The translations under genes and the position numbers were made by a program. Below the pieces are notes generated by a model. That model was not told the origin of the DNA, did no database searches, and saw nothing but the letters and a program-made list of their open reading frames with translations. Positions 1 to 13,409 of a stretch of 64,000 nucleotides of DNA are shown here, piece by piece (position 1 is the first letter of the stretch; every line of letters begins with the position of its first letter). The stretch is from Pisolithus tinctorius (Eukaryota > Basidiomycota > Agaricomycetes > Boletales > Pisolithaceae), in NCBI GenBank assembly GCA_024663395.1, contig JANFAH010000009.1, positions 1,116,001 through 1,180,000 of the forward strand, given 5' to 3'.

Positions 1-1127
1 GTATGCTTCCGGCATTCATTATGGATAATACGTAGAAGGCAACATCGGAACTGATGCCCAAGGATTCGGTGTAATCAGATATATAAAAATAGGGGATAAA
101 GATGCCTGAGTAATGAGAAAAGGAAATTAGCTGGTACACGCCACGGCAAGTTAAGAAGACCGTACCTAAACAAACAAAGAACGAACCAACAACGAGAAGT
201 AGAAACCGTCTATCATTGATTAGTTGAAAATCCTGGAGCGAAAACGGTCGGGTTTTGCCCGCACGTCGAGCAGAGATGGTGGATGCTGCCAGTGCACCTG
301 ATACGGCAGAGAGGAGTGCCGAAGCCCTGACCCCCCAAGCAAAACCAATTTTCCGAAAAAGGAAGCGGAGCATAATCGGGTACACAACGCCGCCTGATCA
401 AACATCAGTAAGTACTGCCTCTGGTAACCATTGCACTGCGAACCAAGACCAGATCCAGCCGAGGCAATTCCAATAGCTGTAGCACGATAGTTGGTAAAGT
501 GAGTCGCAACAGAAGAAACAGAGGGATAGAAGCTAGATGTAGTTCAGATTTGCGGAGTGCCACCGAGGAAAGGATGACACACAGCAAAGCGACGCTCAGT
601 CCAAACAGAACTCCCTGAGCTAACAGGTACTGATAATACTGAGAGGCGACGCTGGTGAAGACAAGACTAAGCACCGAAATCAATGTGCCCAGTATCAAGA
701 GTGGTGAAGGGCCCCAAGCATCAAATATACGCCCAACAGGACCACCCTTTCGCAAACCAACCAGCCGCGTGATTAGTACGTTCCGCATAACGGCGTGGAA
801 TCGACTTACCATGAAAAAGAAAACGCATAATTGAAGTGAACCGATCCAAGATATGTTGAAGCTTGACATAGACGAAAGCTGGTTGCCAGAGTACCAGGAC
901 TGAAATGTGCCAAAAGCGATCATCTGACCGAAGGAGCAGAACAGTGCTAAGAATGACCCAGCGACCGTTAACCACGCTTGCTGGTTATGTGGCGAGGATG
1001 CATCCGAGAGAGGGGTACTGCAGCATTCCGCAGACTGCGAACTGGGGTGAAGAGGGCACTGAGAAGATGAAGAGTCGAGACTTGACTTGTTGACTTGTGA
1101 CGGTGACTGCTTCTCGATATCAGCCAT
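1..1127 (-). CDS. MFS transporter, monocarboxylate-permease type (3' part missing)
   Basis: Plasma-membrane or vacuolar permease of the major facilitator superfamily, resembling fungal monocarboxylate/riboflavin-like (MCT) transporters. The start ATG is at 1125-1127. A hydrophilic Ser-rich N-terminus of about 45 residues precedes the first helix (near AWLTVAGSFLALFCSFGQM). Later pieces carry the MCT-type signatures GGPVGRIFDAWG (the loop 2-3 region) and, after an intron, PSVSSVATHF...ATAIGIASAGSGLG. Near the left edge the frame reads YISDYTESLGIS...FYVLSIMNAGSI, a typical second-half helix of this family, so the gene continues beyond base 1. Several short introns interrupt it (for example around 440-600). 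Substrate cannot be told from sequence. Family call is firm; exact exons are approximate. Confidence 0.8.
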
Positions 1128-1886
1128 ATGATAGAACTACAGTGGAGATGGAGTTTTAGCTGATGCACGAAAAGAGAAGTGACCAGGGGGGGGGGCAATT
1201 TAAGCCAAAATCAAGGTTATAGGTGAGAACCATTATATTCCGGTGTTTTTACTGGCATACCGGAAACAGTTATCAAGTCGCCTTTAGCGCCCTGGAACGT
1301 TCACGAGACGCCCTGTATTTCGGATGCTTGTACGTGAATGGCGGAGTAACGGAAGAAATGACTGTGTGGTCTCTCATATAGGGACGTGCTGGGAGGGGGG
1401 CGAAGCGGACGTTAACCCCCGTCACTGTGAAGATTTCGATGGCATGCGGCAGAAAAACACCGCATACTACTGTAATTGTGGAATCCAGTGCATCCTAGGG
1501 TTAACTGGGTACTCGTGGGGTTAATGATGAGAAAGGATGGACTGCAATCAAAAGAGTAAATGGGCGGCAGGACTGTTCATCGAAGGAATTAGATTGCGTA
1601 GCCAGGGAACCCGCCTCAGACGGCACAGCTCGCACCAGATCCGATAGAGACGGGAACCCAGAAGTGGATGGCCGTGGACCGGCTGGGTTCTGGGGTGGGT
1701 AAGACGAGGCTTACTCGGGCTCCGGTCATGACTCGGCCACGCGGTCGACCTACAGCACGTAACCGAATAGGGGCAAAGAGGGTTTTCCCGCTCCACGGCT
1801 CTGGGAAACCACCAGGCCGTCGGCGACACGAGGAACTCTAGTTATCGGGTTTCACTGTAAATGCCATCCTCCCGCTTGCTAGAGCT
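1128..1886. other. Intergenic region with a G10 tract
   Basis: Lies between the start of the MFS gene and the end of the CCDC137-like gene, both on the minus strand. It would contain the MFS promoter. A run of ten G lies at 1186-1195, about 60 bp upstream of the MFS start codon. Short open frames here have no recognisable domains and I see no gene. Confidence 0.5.
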
Positions 1887-2738
1887 TCATGCCACAACCC
1901 CACTCAATCTCCTCGTCTTCAATTCCCGATAGTGCTTAATTGCTCTCTCCCGTTCCTCTTCCATCATCACCTTCTGCGCCATACTCAAGACGCCCGAGGA
2001 CTTATCTTTCTTCGGCAGCTGACGTGCTCCTCGCGGAACGTTCGTAATTTCAGGTGGTGCTTGAGCTATGTCATTCAGGCGCCGCGGAGCTGAGGTGGAA
2101 GCTTTTGGAAACTCTTTGCCTTTTTCCGCTGAACCATCTCGTTCGATAGCGAAACCGGCGATTTTTGTTGGGTGCCGCAGAGGAACGTTCTTATCCGAAG
2201 AGTTGGAACATTCCTTGCTTTCTTCTTTTCTAGCGCTCGGCTGCGGCCTGCCAGCTGCGTCCTGCTTACGAACCTTGCGCTCTTGATTAGACGACTGTCG
2301 CAACGCCATCTTGATATGAGGTATCATTGATTGTTCCACTCGCCTGCAGCGCATCGGCCAATAAGGTAACACCGACAATGACGGTAGGGACAGCAATCAC
2401 CTGTTGAAACTCGTGATCGTTTCTCCGGGTCTGATCTTCGGTGTGCCGTCGGCGCCCTGATCACTGCCATCATGATGCTTTCTCTTCCGTGCTGGACCAT
2501 CCTCGCGCCCATCAAGTTTCCGTTTCTTCTCCCTATATTCTTGCCTGATCCTAGCGGCATCAAGGACGCGAGAGACCGATTTCGGGATTGTCTCCCGAGC
2601 AAGAGAGGTTTCGGGGGCTAAGTCGACACCTCTAAAAAAATAAATAATCGTGAGTAGAATAGAAGCGGCGGGAAATAATGCGCACCGTAGTACTCTCTGG
2701 CTTTCCCTCGTAGACCGTTTGGCACGTTTGTGGGGCAT
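1887..2738 (-). CDS. CCDC137-like nucleolar/ribosome-biogenesis protein
   Basis: Small, very basic, Lys/Arg-rich protein of the conserved eukaryotic CCDC137-type family, thought to be nuclear or nucleolar. The start is ATG 2736-2738. Exon 1 runs 2738-2686, a 54-bp intron 2685-2632 follows, exon 2 is 2631-2401, a 57-bp intron 2400-2344 follows, and exon 3 is 2343-1887 ending in TGA. Both introns restore frame. The first half reads MPHKRAKRSTRESQR, then a VSRVLDAARIRQEYREKK helix and the family hallmark GETITSFNRRVEQSM. The C-terminal end has the predicted helix AQKVMMEEERERAIKHYREL. Length of about 245 residues fits fungal members. Function is inferred from family only. Confidence 0.75.
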
Positions 2739-3401
2739 CCTAGCGCCTTAGTACAAGCCTGCAAACCAGTGAGCCCTCCAAGATACCTTCTTACAGTCAC
2801 GTGCGCGGCGGAGGCTTGCCAACCAAAAATGGCGAAGAGTCCGACCATCGACCGCTGGCTTGTGCATGAATGGCTTCAGCCTGCCACCTTCCAATCTCCT
2901 GGCAGTCCCAGATCCCTCGGACCTGCCACTGGGAGAATTACATACAACGCCCTGCCATCCTGGAGAATCTTGATGCTGCAATTTTTCCGAATATCGCGGT
3001 TGGCGTGCATTCATAACTGATCTGGCGTACGATACAGCTCCAGGCCTTCTTACTTCCAGATACTTGCATTGGCACATTACTTTAATATTCAACACAGCTC
3101 GTTCGTCTTGTGGCATGTCATGCATCACGCTTAGTCTACTTCAAAGTACCTGCGATATAGACGCAAATGCCTCCAGCCATGTCATTTTCTTATAACGCTG
3201 GTGTAGATACAACTGGCCGCAGCATGCTCGATAAATCTCCTTTCGCATCACCTGCATAGTAGGATATTTACTCCTCACGGTATTATGTGACATTCTATCC
3301 CAAGAAAAATCAATGACCTTCCAAACTCATCCCATACTGTCACCGTAATCAGGCACCAACAATCGAAGCAAAGGTCAAAGCTGCAAACCCCAAGGTGTTT
3401 C
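2739..3401. other. Intergenic region upstream of the CCDC137-like gene
   Basis: About 660 bp between the CCDC137-like start and the RCE1 stop. It should hold the promoter of the former and the 3' UTR of the latter. A 126-codon open frame on the minus strand (2748-3128) has no recognisable domain and no splice-consistent neighbours. Confidence 0.45.
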
Positions 3402-4653
3402 CTAACTCCAAAACAAACTTTCCTCGGTGTATGTCCACCTTTGGAGCACATACACGAATAAAGATATACCGGAAAGATATGCCAGGATAATGGCTGCTAT
3501 TAAATTAGCACTTAGAGCGGCAGTTACCAGTGGCAGCGAACAGTACCTAATTTCCGGTCAGGTCTCTGGCCAATATCATAGCCAGGTTGTGGAACACCCA
3601 TCACATTGCAAAACACATGGGCTGCGATCGGAGGTAAGACAGAACCAGTGCGAAGAAAGAGATATGAGCAATAGAACCCGAAGACAGTCGTGTAGGCGAA
3701 CTGGAAGGCTACCGTGTATCAAGGTCATGAGGCGGAATTACCAAAAAGTGGTGAAGCACACCTGTTCCGATAGCAGCGCGCTTCAAAGCTGCAGGGCTAC
3801 GACCATACCTATTGTAGGTTTCCCATGCATGATGGATGTGGGCTGTTCCAGCAAGGTCAGCACATGTATACTTGGCCGTTCGCACACATTACCTGCGCCG
3901 AAAGCCAACGGACTCAGCAAGATCATACGTGCTTTGGATGCATTCGCCAAGTGATATGCACTGAGGACACATGCTCTGAATACGACTTCCTCTGTGATCG
4001 GGGCCTGTTGGAGTGACCAGTTGGTAGGTCTGGGAATGGTGAAAGATCCGTATACCCACAACCACATAGTTCCTTATACCAGTGACTGAAAAGACAACAG
4101 AAACGAAATCGTCCTCATACGTCCAATTCCTTTGAAATGGCAGGGTCCCCACCAGGAAGCGAGAGTAGAGAGGTCCCAGGTACAAGACTGGCGTCACAAG
4201 AAAAGGAAGGAGACCAGAGAAAGTGATGCCCAGATGTGACAGTGTCAAACGAAGTAGGGTAACACGCTGCGATACAATTCCATCCAGTCAACGTCTAAGA
4301 GAGTGCTGCGGTACTTGGCTGAAGAAACATACGTCAGGCTCGTTCCCTGCGATCTCTCTCACGGGACCAGCCGCCATAACACAACAAATGATGGTTGCAA
4401 TGCTGACAGCAACCAAACGGGCCCGGATGACGTCCGGGTCATCCCTCCAGCGTTCGCGCATCTCCTTGGGCCTGGAGTAACCAAAGTCGATGTACGCTTT
4501 GGCTTTGGAGAACGACAGTCGGGCGCCTTTCGACAGGTAGATCGAGCCGACATACAAAGTCGTGTAGACCGCAGCCAACGCGTGAGCGGACGAGACACCC
4601 AACGAATTGGAAAGCCTAGAAACCACCCCAGCTTGCTGCAACGCGAAAGACAT
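3402..4653 (-). CDS. RCE1: CAAX prenyl protease 2 (RCE1), type II CAAX endopeptidase
   Basis: ER-membrane intramembrane protease that removes the last three residues (-aaX) from farnesylated or geranylgeranylated CaaX proteins such as Ras and mating-pheromone precursors. The start is ATG at 4651-4653 and the protein is strongly hydrophobic. The conserved [17 protein letters not shown] loop lies in exon 1. The catalytic signature [14 protein letters not shown] (the EExxxR glutamates) is near 4000. Across an intron the second box reads [16 protein letters not shown], and then [21 protein letters not shown] is followed by the third box [14 protein letters not shown]. The last exon encodes a final helix and stops at TAG 3402-3404, reached by splicing a 50-bp intron at about 3505-3555. 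All catalytic residues are present. Its role next to eS19 is coincidental apart from a shared promoter region. Confidence 0.9.
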
Positions 4654-4933
4654 AATGAAAGAGTTTCATGAAACGCGTGCGTTAGCAAAGGCCTGTGGCA
4701 GTGGCACGAGCCCTTTGTGAACAAGACAACAGCGCCGTTGGCGTGCTGCAGCTGGCAACGGTGTCTTGGAAACACCAAACACGACTTGGTTGCGCAGACA
4801 GGGGCCAATGATGACTAAGCAAAGAACTGCATAGAGTCCCGCTCAGATTCAAACTCCTTCGCAAACTCTAAATTCCTTGTACACACGCCCTCCGTCGCGC
4901 CCCAACGCTGCCTTGCTGCCCCCCTTCTTCACC
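4654..4933. promoter_or_regulatory. Shared divergent promoter region RCE1 / eS19
   Basis: The RCE1 start (minus strand) and the eS19 start (plus strand) face away from each other with only 280 bp between them, so the interval must hold both promoters. The stretch just before the eS19 ATG is pyrimidine-rich (CCCCCTTCTTCACC), as is usual near the cap site of fungal ribosomal-protein genes. No defined factor site was recognised. Confidence 0.5.
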
Positions 4934-5531
4934 ATGCCAGGAGTAAGAGATATCAGGTTTGTTGATATCATTAGCAGCCAAATTCAAATCAGTGACCCCG
5001 ATCTCGTTGGCATTCAGCGCGGACGATTTTATCACTGCATACGCATCCCACCTCAAGCGGTCCGGCAAGCTCGAGGTGCCAACATGGGTCGATCTCGTCA
5101 AGACCGGTTCATACAAGGAATTGGCACCATATGATCCCGACTGGTTCTACATTCGTGCAGGTAAAACTTACCCGTTTTATATGCGTGAGGCCCTGCTAAG
5201 ACTGCGATCAACCGATACAGCTGCTGTTGCACGGCACATATACCTCCGTAAGGACGTCGGCATTGGCGCCCTGACAAAACTTCACGGCGGCCGCAACAGG
5301 CGCGGAAACCGCCCATCACACCACGCGCCGGCTTCTGCCTCCGTCCAACGGAAAGTCTGTCAAGCACTTGAGAAAATCGGCGTGCTCGAACAAACTGACA
5401 ACGGTGGTCGGAGAATTAGCCAGGATGGTCAACGAGACTTGGACCGGATTGCGACGGCTGTCGTTGAGGCTGCTAGGGAAGACGAAGACGAAGAAGAGGG
5501 CGAAGAGGAGGAGGAAGAGGAAGAGGAATAA
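4934..5531 (+). CDS. RPS19: 40S ribosomal protein eS19 (RPS19)
   Basis: Small-subunit ribosomal protein needed for 40S head assembly and pre-18S rRNA processing. Three exons: 4934-4956, 5018-5160 and 5221-5531. Splicing gives MPGVRDISADDFITAYASHL, then KSG-like basic helix, [43 protein letters not shown]-type loop (here [16 protein letters not shown]) and QALEKIGVLE, all in family order. The total is about 158 residues. The body is normal, but the C-terminus ends in an unbroken acidic run of roughly 17 Asp/Glu residues with one Gly, encoded by GAA/GAG/GAC repeats at 5475-5528. That tail is longer and more acidic than the textbook eS19 end. Confidence 0.95.
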
Positions 5532-6494
5532 ACGTTGTATCCCACTTGCTCCAGCGCACTCTCTTGCTTCTCCATTGCATGCTCCCCAGCAGGTGCTCGC
5601 TCATTGATGTTTATATGACATACGGTATGCTGCATGCGATCTTCAAAAATATGGCACTCCATGAATCTATCTAGCATTCCTGCCTGCGCTCACACAACGT
5701 CGTTAGAGTACCCTTCAGTGTGACCTAAAAGCATTATTCTTCATCCGGTTTTTGACGTGTATTTTGCATGAATCAGAGAAAAACCTGATCAGGCATCCGT
5801 ATAACCTTTTAGCCGGACTACCGATCAGCTTGTTTCTAATGAGTTCGCGCGGTTCGATAAGGCTTCAAGGACGTGCAGAGCGACCAGTCGGAGAATGCAA
5901 CGCTTTTGGGACTCGATCGTTCACAGATCAACTGGCGAATTTGTTGGCGAGTCAGATCTTCAGAGCCGAAGAACAGAGATAATCGGGTGCATCCGTGAGT
6001 CGGGTTTGACTATGTGTTCTGAATCAATGTGCGTGCTATCTGGTCTGAATACAAGACTGATCATTTGATCACGGATTTTCCCGGCCTGACTCGGGAGGCC
6101 TGTGAAGTCCTGAGTCGAATGCAATAGTCAAAGTACACACGAAGGCCATCTGAGACCGGTCGACGTTACCGAAACAAGTGTCAGATAAGAAATGGCGGTC
6201 CGTTATTACCACAACGGTGAATGGACCAATACCGTTGTCAGGGGCAAGAGAGGACTCGCCTGGCCTGGCCCTGGGCTTGATTGATTCCGAGCCAGGAGAA
6301 ACACGAGTCCTTGACGGTCTGGGTCGACGAGTCTTCCGTATGAGGAGTGCAAACCACGTCGACTGACATACCAGGCAGGATGTCGTCATTGACATCGTCA
6401 CCCTATGCGCTCGGTATGCGCAGGTATATATGCTTCTTTCCATACTGTTATCTTGGATTGTTCTCGTTCTCACATCCAGCAATCCGCAGGCAAC
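5532..6494. other. Intergenic region, promoter of the decarboxylase gene
   Basis: About 960 bp between eS19 and the decarboxylase. A TATA-like GTATATATG lies at 6421-6433, some 65 bp ahead of the decarboxylase ATG, followed by CT-rich sequence. This is a plausible core promoter for a highly expressed gene. No open frame here has recognisable domains. Confidence 0.5.
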
Positions 6495-9052
<2,558 letters not shown>

Positions 9053-9297
9053 GTGTAGTTTGAAAGTTGTAAGCTGTATGTAAGATACATGTCAAGTGCG
9101 TCGTAGTGGTTTTGCTCGTCCCTAGGTTTAGCTGTGTATGGTTGAATCGTGTAGACGACCACGTGATGAACGCGTTCCCTTGAACACGCGTTTCAACTTT
9201 AGATAATTGAAGCATCGGCTGAGTGTGGCCCTACTGTCCTCCACGGGCGATTGCGACGTGGCAAGTACACTACGGTAAAGGTAAACCTCTTGACACC

Positions 9298-11137
9298 ATG
9301 AGCAACAACATTCCCCGGAGACTGGGGAACTACTGGTTAGATGAACTTCTGGGTTCCGGTTACTCGGGTTAGCAGTCGATTCCTCGACTGTCTACAACAT
9401 TACTTATGGGAGTCGCCTCTAGGCTCCATCTTCCGCGCCTACAACGTTTATACCGGTGATTGCGTCGCGCTGAAGGTCCAAGATGTGAACCACGAATGTC
9501 CCACAAACCGTTACGAAGAGTACATCTATCCTCTGCTTCAAGGAGCCGAGGGTATGCCTACGCTGTGGGCTTCTGGTGTACAAGGCAAATGGCACTACCT
9601 TGTCATTAGCTTGTTGGGGGCAAGCTTGGAGAATATTTATAGAAAAAGTGGGAAAAGAGCTATGGACCTGCGGAGCGTGTGTTCGATAGCTATACAAGTG
9701 GCAAGTAGTCTTCCTTGTGTGGATCTCGTGACGATCCTGATTTACTGGTGTGGCAGATTACACGTCTTCAGACAATGCACAATCGCGAGGTCCTACACCG
9801 CGATATTCAGCTCGGGAATTGTGTTGTGGGCCGCCCCCCTAACGAAACCACGATTTACATGATCGACTTTGGGTTCTCAAAGCGATACATTGATCCTTAC
9901 AGCCGTCGACATATTCCAGACTCCAAAGTTAAGAGAGAGTTCCTTGGCAACTACTGGTTTACTTCGGTCGGTGTCCATTGTAAAGGGAAGGGTCAGTATC
10001 CTCAGTTTCATCCAATTTGTCAATCAGGAGTATCCATGATCGCATCTTAGTACCTTCGCGGAGGGACGATCTGGAGGCAGCTGCGCTGATGTTCATACAT
10101 CTGCTCACACCGGGGGGACTTCCGTGGACACGGAACGGAGTGCCCAAGACAGAAGAACAGCACCGCCGTATCAAGTGTGCCAAGGAAGCTGCTAGGCCGG
10201 AAGACCTCTGTCGCGGCATGCCCTCGGAATTCGAGGAGTTTCTGAGATACTGTCGTCGATTGAAGTTTTCTGATCAGCCCGATTATGAGCGGTGGATTGA
10301 TGAGTTTCGAGAGCTCGCACGTGAAAATGGGTTCACAGACATTGATAAGTTCATATGGCCACCACCCCCACTTCAGGTATGTCGCTATGCCAGTTCATCA
10401 ACAGATAATCAACCTCATCATGATTTCATCAGACGAAACCCGCTCAGCTGCGCAGTTTAGATCCTCCTCGACCTGCGGTCACTCCATCAGAGATGGAGAA
10501 CGTCTTGCATGATCTAGCCAAACTCAAACTTAATAACAGGCCAATCCTCGCAGAGCGCACGAACAATTGCCCACCGCAACTGGATAAGCCGCCCCAAGGT
10601 TTCGAGAAGAAAACGGAGGTTATTGATCTCAGTGGCGATGCGTCAGGCGGCAGTACCGAACCAGGTCCCCCCCAAAAAATGATCCTTCGAACTCCTGTTC
10701 GTGTTAAGAAGGCAACCCGACTCGAAAAGCTGAGGCTTTCTGTACTTGACGCTACCAACAATGTGATGCTGTCCAGCGTCATTGCCGAATTCAGCATATT
10801 CCTCAAGGAGACAGGTTCGAAGACGCTAACACGAGAGGGCTTTGCATTTTTAGACGCATTGTACAAACAGCTCGCCGACCCTTCGGTTTTCGCGCAACCG
10901 ATGCGGACTCGCAGCTCTGTTGAAGAAGCCTCGGGAGGAAGTCAGCCTGCCCACGTGAAATTGGGTGTGGTTGCAAGACTCCGCAGGGAAGTAGCAACCG
11001 CCCAAAGTAACCGAATGCTAGCCAAGCTGGTCGCAGACTTTGGAGTGGTGACAAATAAGAGTAGTACACGGACAATAACGAAGGACGGATTTGCTTTTCT
11101 CGACGGTCTTGCTGCTCGCTTGAAGATGCTGCAGTAG
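9298..11137 (+). CDS. Divergent casein-kinase-1-like protein kinase with duplicated C-terminal module
   Basis: Ser/Thr kinase of the CK1 group. The start ATG 9298 gives MSNNIPRRLGNYWLDELLGS; exon 1 is 9298-9367 and exon 2 starts at 9423. The glycine loop reads LLGSGYSGSIFRAYN and the ATP lysine is in CVALKVQ. The catalytic loop is LHRDIQLGNCVVG, followed by IYMIDFGFSKRYID (DFG intact). The CK1-specific SRRDDLEAAALMFIHLLTPGGLPW is present, so the fold is CK1, but the loop has Gln where CK1 has Lys (HRDIK). After the kinase domain comes a Pro/Ser linker and then two similar blocks of about 50 residues. They start LEKLRLSVLDATNNVML and VARLRREVATAQSNRML and both end in a GFAFLD motif (EGFAFLDALYKQL, DGFAFLDGLAARL). 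Partner and pathway are unknown. Confidence 0.82.
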
Positions 11138-11521
11138 ACTTATTCAGTACTTCACTCGGCGCTGCCATCCTACGCCGACTCCAGTCATAGACCGTTTCTA
11201 TTTACACCTGCATCTGATAATCAGTCCTTGATACCTGTACATCGCAATCTTTATCCGCCGTTATCTGGATTGCGCGCTCTGGCGTCCTAGTTGATGCACG
11301 GCAGCCATGATAGTTACCCTGCAGGTGGGAGCCTCTCTTATACACGAGGTAGCCCCAGATGAAAATTCTCGCCAAGCACGTGTGATTTAATTCGGCCAAG
11401 TCCGCTTCCCCCAATAAAAGGCCTGACATCCTGTGTAAAATACTTAGCTCACGTCTTTTTTTCTTTTCTTTCCCGGTCTAGGAACTGGAGCAAATTCCTT
11501 GACACGACGACCACGACTATC
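11138..11521. other. Intergenic region, desaturase promoter
   Basis: About 380 bp between the kinase stop and the desaturase ATG. A long CTTTTTTTCTTTTCTTTCCC pyrimidine stretch at 11453-11475 precedes the desaturase start by about 50 bp, typical of fungal 5' leaders. No gene seen. Confidence 0.45.
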
Positions 11522-13273
11522 ATGGGTACCCAGCCGACAAGCGGTGTGACGACTGTCAAGCAGAACGAGGTCATTATACCTGATCTCACCATTAAAGACC
11601 TACTCAGTTCTATTCCGCAAGTGTTTGCTTGATATTCTAAGAGCGGACGGTTCACTAACTTCACTGCCGTTTTCTAGTTCACATTGCTTCAAACGGTCGG
11701 CTCTTCGGTCGTCCACGTACATGTACGTTGACAGTTTCACTTGGCTTCCATTATCTGACGCGCCTTCGGACAGTGCATGGGACTGCTTTGTGATCGGCCT
11801 TACTTATAAAGCTGCCAACTATCTCGATGCCTTGATTACGCCGGAGTATCTAAGCCTGCCCTACGCCTCCCTTTATCCTGCTATTCGCTTCTCCGTTTGG
11901 GCGTTGTACGGGTTTTGGACGGGTTTGTTCGCAACGGGTATCTGGGTTATTGCGCATGAATGTGGCCACCAGGCGTTCTCCGAGTCCAAGTTTGTTAACA
12001 ACAGCGTTGGATGGGTGCTTCACTCCGCGTACGCGTTTTTCTTTCGTGATCGTCAATCACGTGTTTGACACGAATTCCAGATTGGGTGTTCCATACCATT
12101 CTTGGAGAATCAGTCACGCCAAGCACCACGCCTCAACTGGTCATATGACTCAAGACCAAGTCTTCGTGCCCAAAACGCGTTCACAACTTGGCTTACCCGC
12201 CTTGAACCCGACGAAGGAGGACATATTGGGCTCCAGTGTTAGCGACGAAGTCAAACGTGAGCTCTGGGAGGCCATCGGTGATTCTCCAATTGGTACTTTG
12301 CTTGGCTCCGCTAGTTATCTGGTCAGTTGGCTACCATGACCCCACCATGGAAGTCGTTCGTTCTGACATGCTGTCTTAGCTCGGGGGATGGCCAGCTTAC
12401 CTGATCCGTAATGCTTCCGGTCAGAAACGCTATCCCAAGGGTACCAGCCGTGAGTAGCCTATATCCTCGCAGGCTTCGTCCTCTTCTAACCTTGCTTAGA
12501 CTTCAACCCGAAGGCGGTTATCTTTGCGCCTCATCAGTACGGTGCGGTTATCTTATCGGACATTGGAGTCTTGCTTTGGCTTGGTGCCGTAGCTGCTGCA
12601 ATCAGCACATACGGCTTCGTAACCGTATTCCGCCTTTATCTCGTCCCTTACCTCTGGTGCGTTTATCATTTCTCCCCTTGCTCCCTGCTGACGACTGGAC
12701 AAGGGTCAATCACTGGTTGGTTTTGATCACATTCCTCCAACATACCGACCCCCTTCTTCCCCACTACCGCGCTCCTGAATTCACTTTCGTCCGTGGTGCC
12801 CTTGCTACTTTAGATCGCAACCTCCTTGGTGATTGCGGCTCTATTATGGCCTGGATTGGAGCCCACGCAACTCATGGAATCTCGGAAACCCATGTCTTGC
12901 ATCACGTGTCCAGCAAGATCCCACACTACAATGCGTATGTTCGTTCATGGTAACAGACCACCTAAACGTACTCACTGGTTGGGTCTGTTTTGTAGTTGGG
13001 AAGCTTCTGCTGCGCTCCGCAAGCGCCTGGAACAAGCCGGGCTTGTGCTTCAGGGTGCCCCTGGTGGGTGGAGGGAGGTCTACCGCGTGTTCAAGGAATG
13101 CAAGGTACAGCCTTTTCGTTCTTATGGGGAAGTGGTTCTAACCACTAGCATAGTTCGTGGAGGATGAGGGTAATGTCATCTTTTACAAGAACGCCCACGG
13201 ATTGGCTGCTAGCCGGCCCAAGTTCAATGACGGTAATGCAAGTGATTCTGGTGTTGAAATCGAGAAACTCTAG
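11522..13273 (+). CDS. FAD2: Delta-12 (omega-6) type fatty acid desaturase
   Basis: ER-membrane di-iron desaturase that most likely converts oleoyl to linoleoyl chains. The start ATG 11522 gives MGTQPTSGVTTVKQNE. All three histidine boxes are present: HECGHQAFS near 11955, HAKHHASTGHM near 12118, and HVLHHVSSKIPHYNA near 12900. Membrane-spanning pairs flank them. The family block PHQYGAVILSDIGV follows box 2. Introns are well supported; for example the first junction pair gives SALRSSTYIAWDCFVIGLTY, and another gives GWVLHSALGVPYHSWRISH. The protein ends ASDSGVEIEKL with TAG 13271-13273, about 440 residues in all, the normal size. Precise regiospecificity (delta-12 versus delta-15) cannot be decided here. 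Confidence 0.9.
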
Positions 13274-13409
13274 AGGACGTTTCGCATTCTCGTTTTAGCT
13301 ATTGTCCATGTTTCACATACCCGCTTCCTAGAGCGTCACATAAATGATAGAGTGGATGGGGCTCCTACGTATCCTAACCTTAATTATAAGTTTTCATCTC
13401 CGTAGTACT

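Noticed and set aside
2748..3128. 126-codon minus-strand open frame between the CCDC137-like gene and RCE1
   Set aside because: No recognisable family, mixed composition and no flanking splice-compatible exons.
3427..3954. 175-codon plus-strand open frame
   Set aside because: It lies antisense to the RCE1 exons that carry the catalytic motifs; its own translation has no domain.
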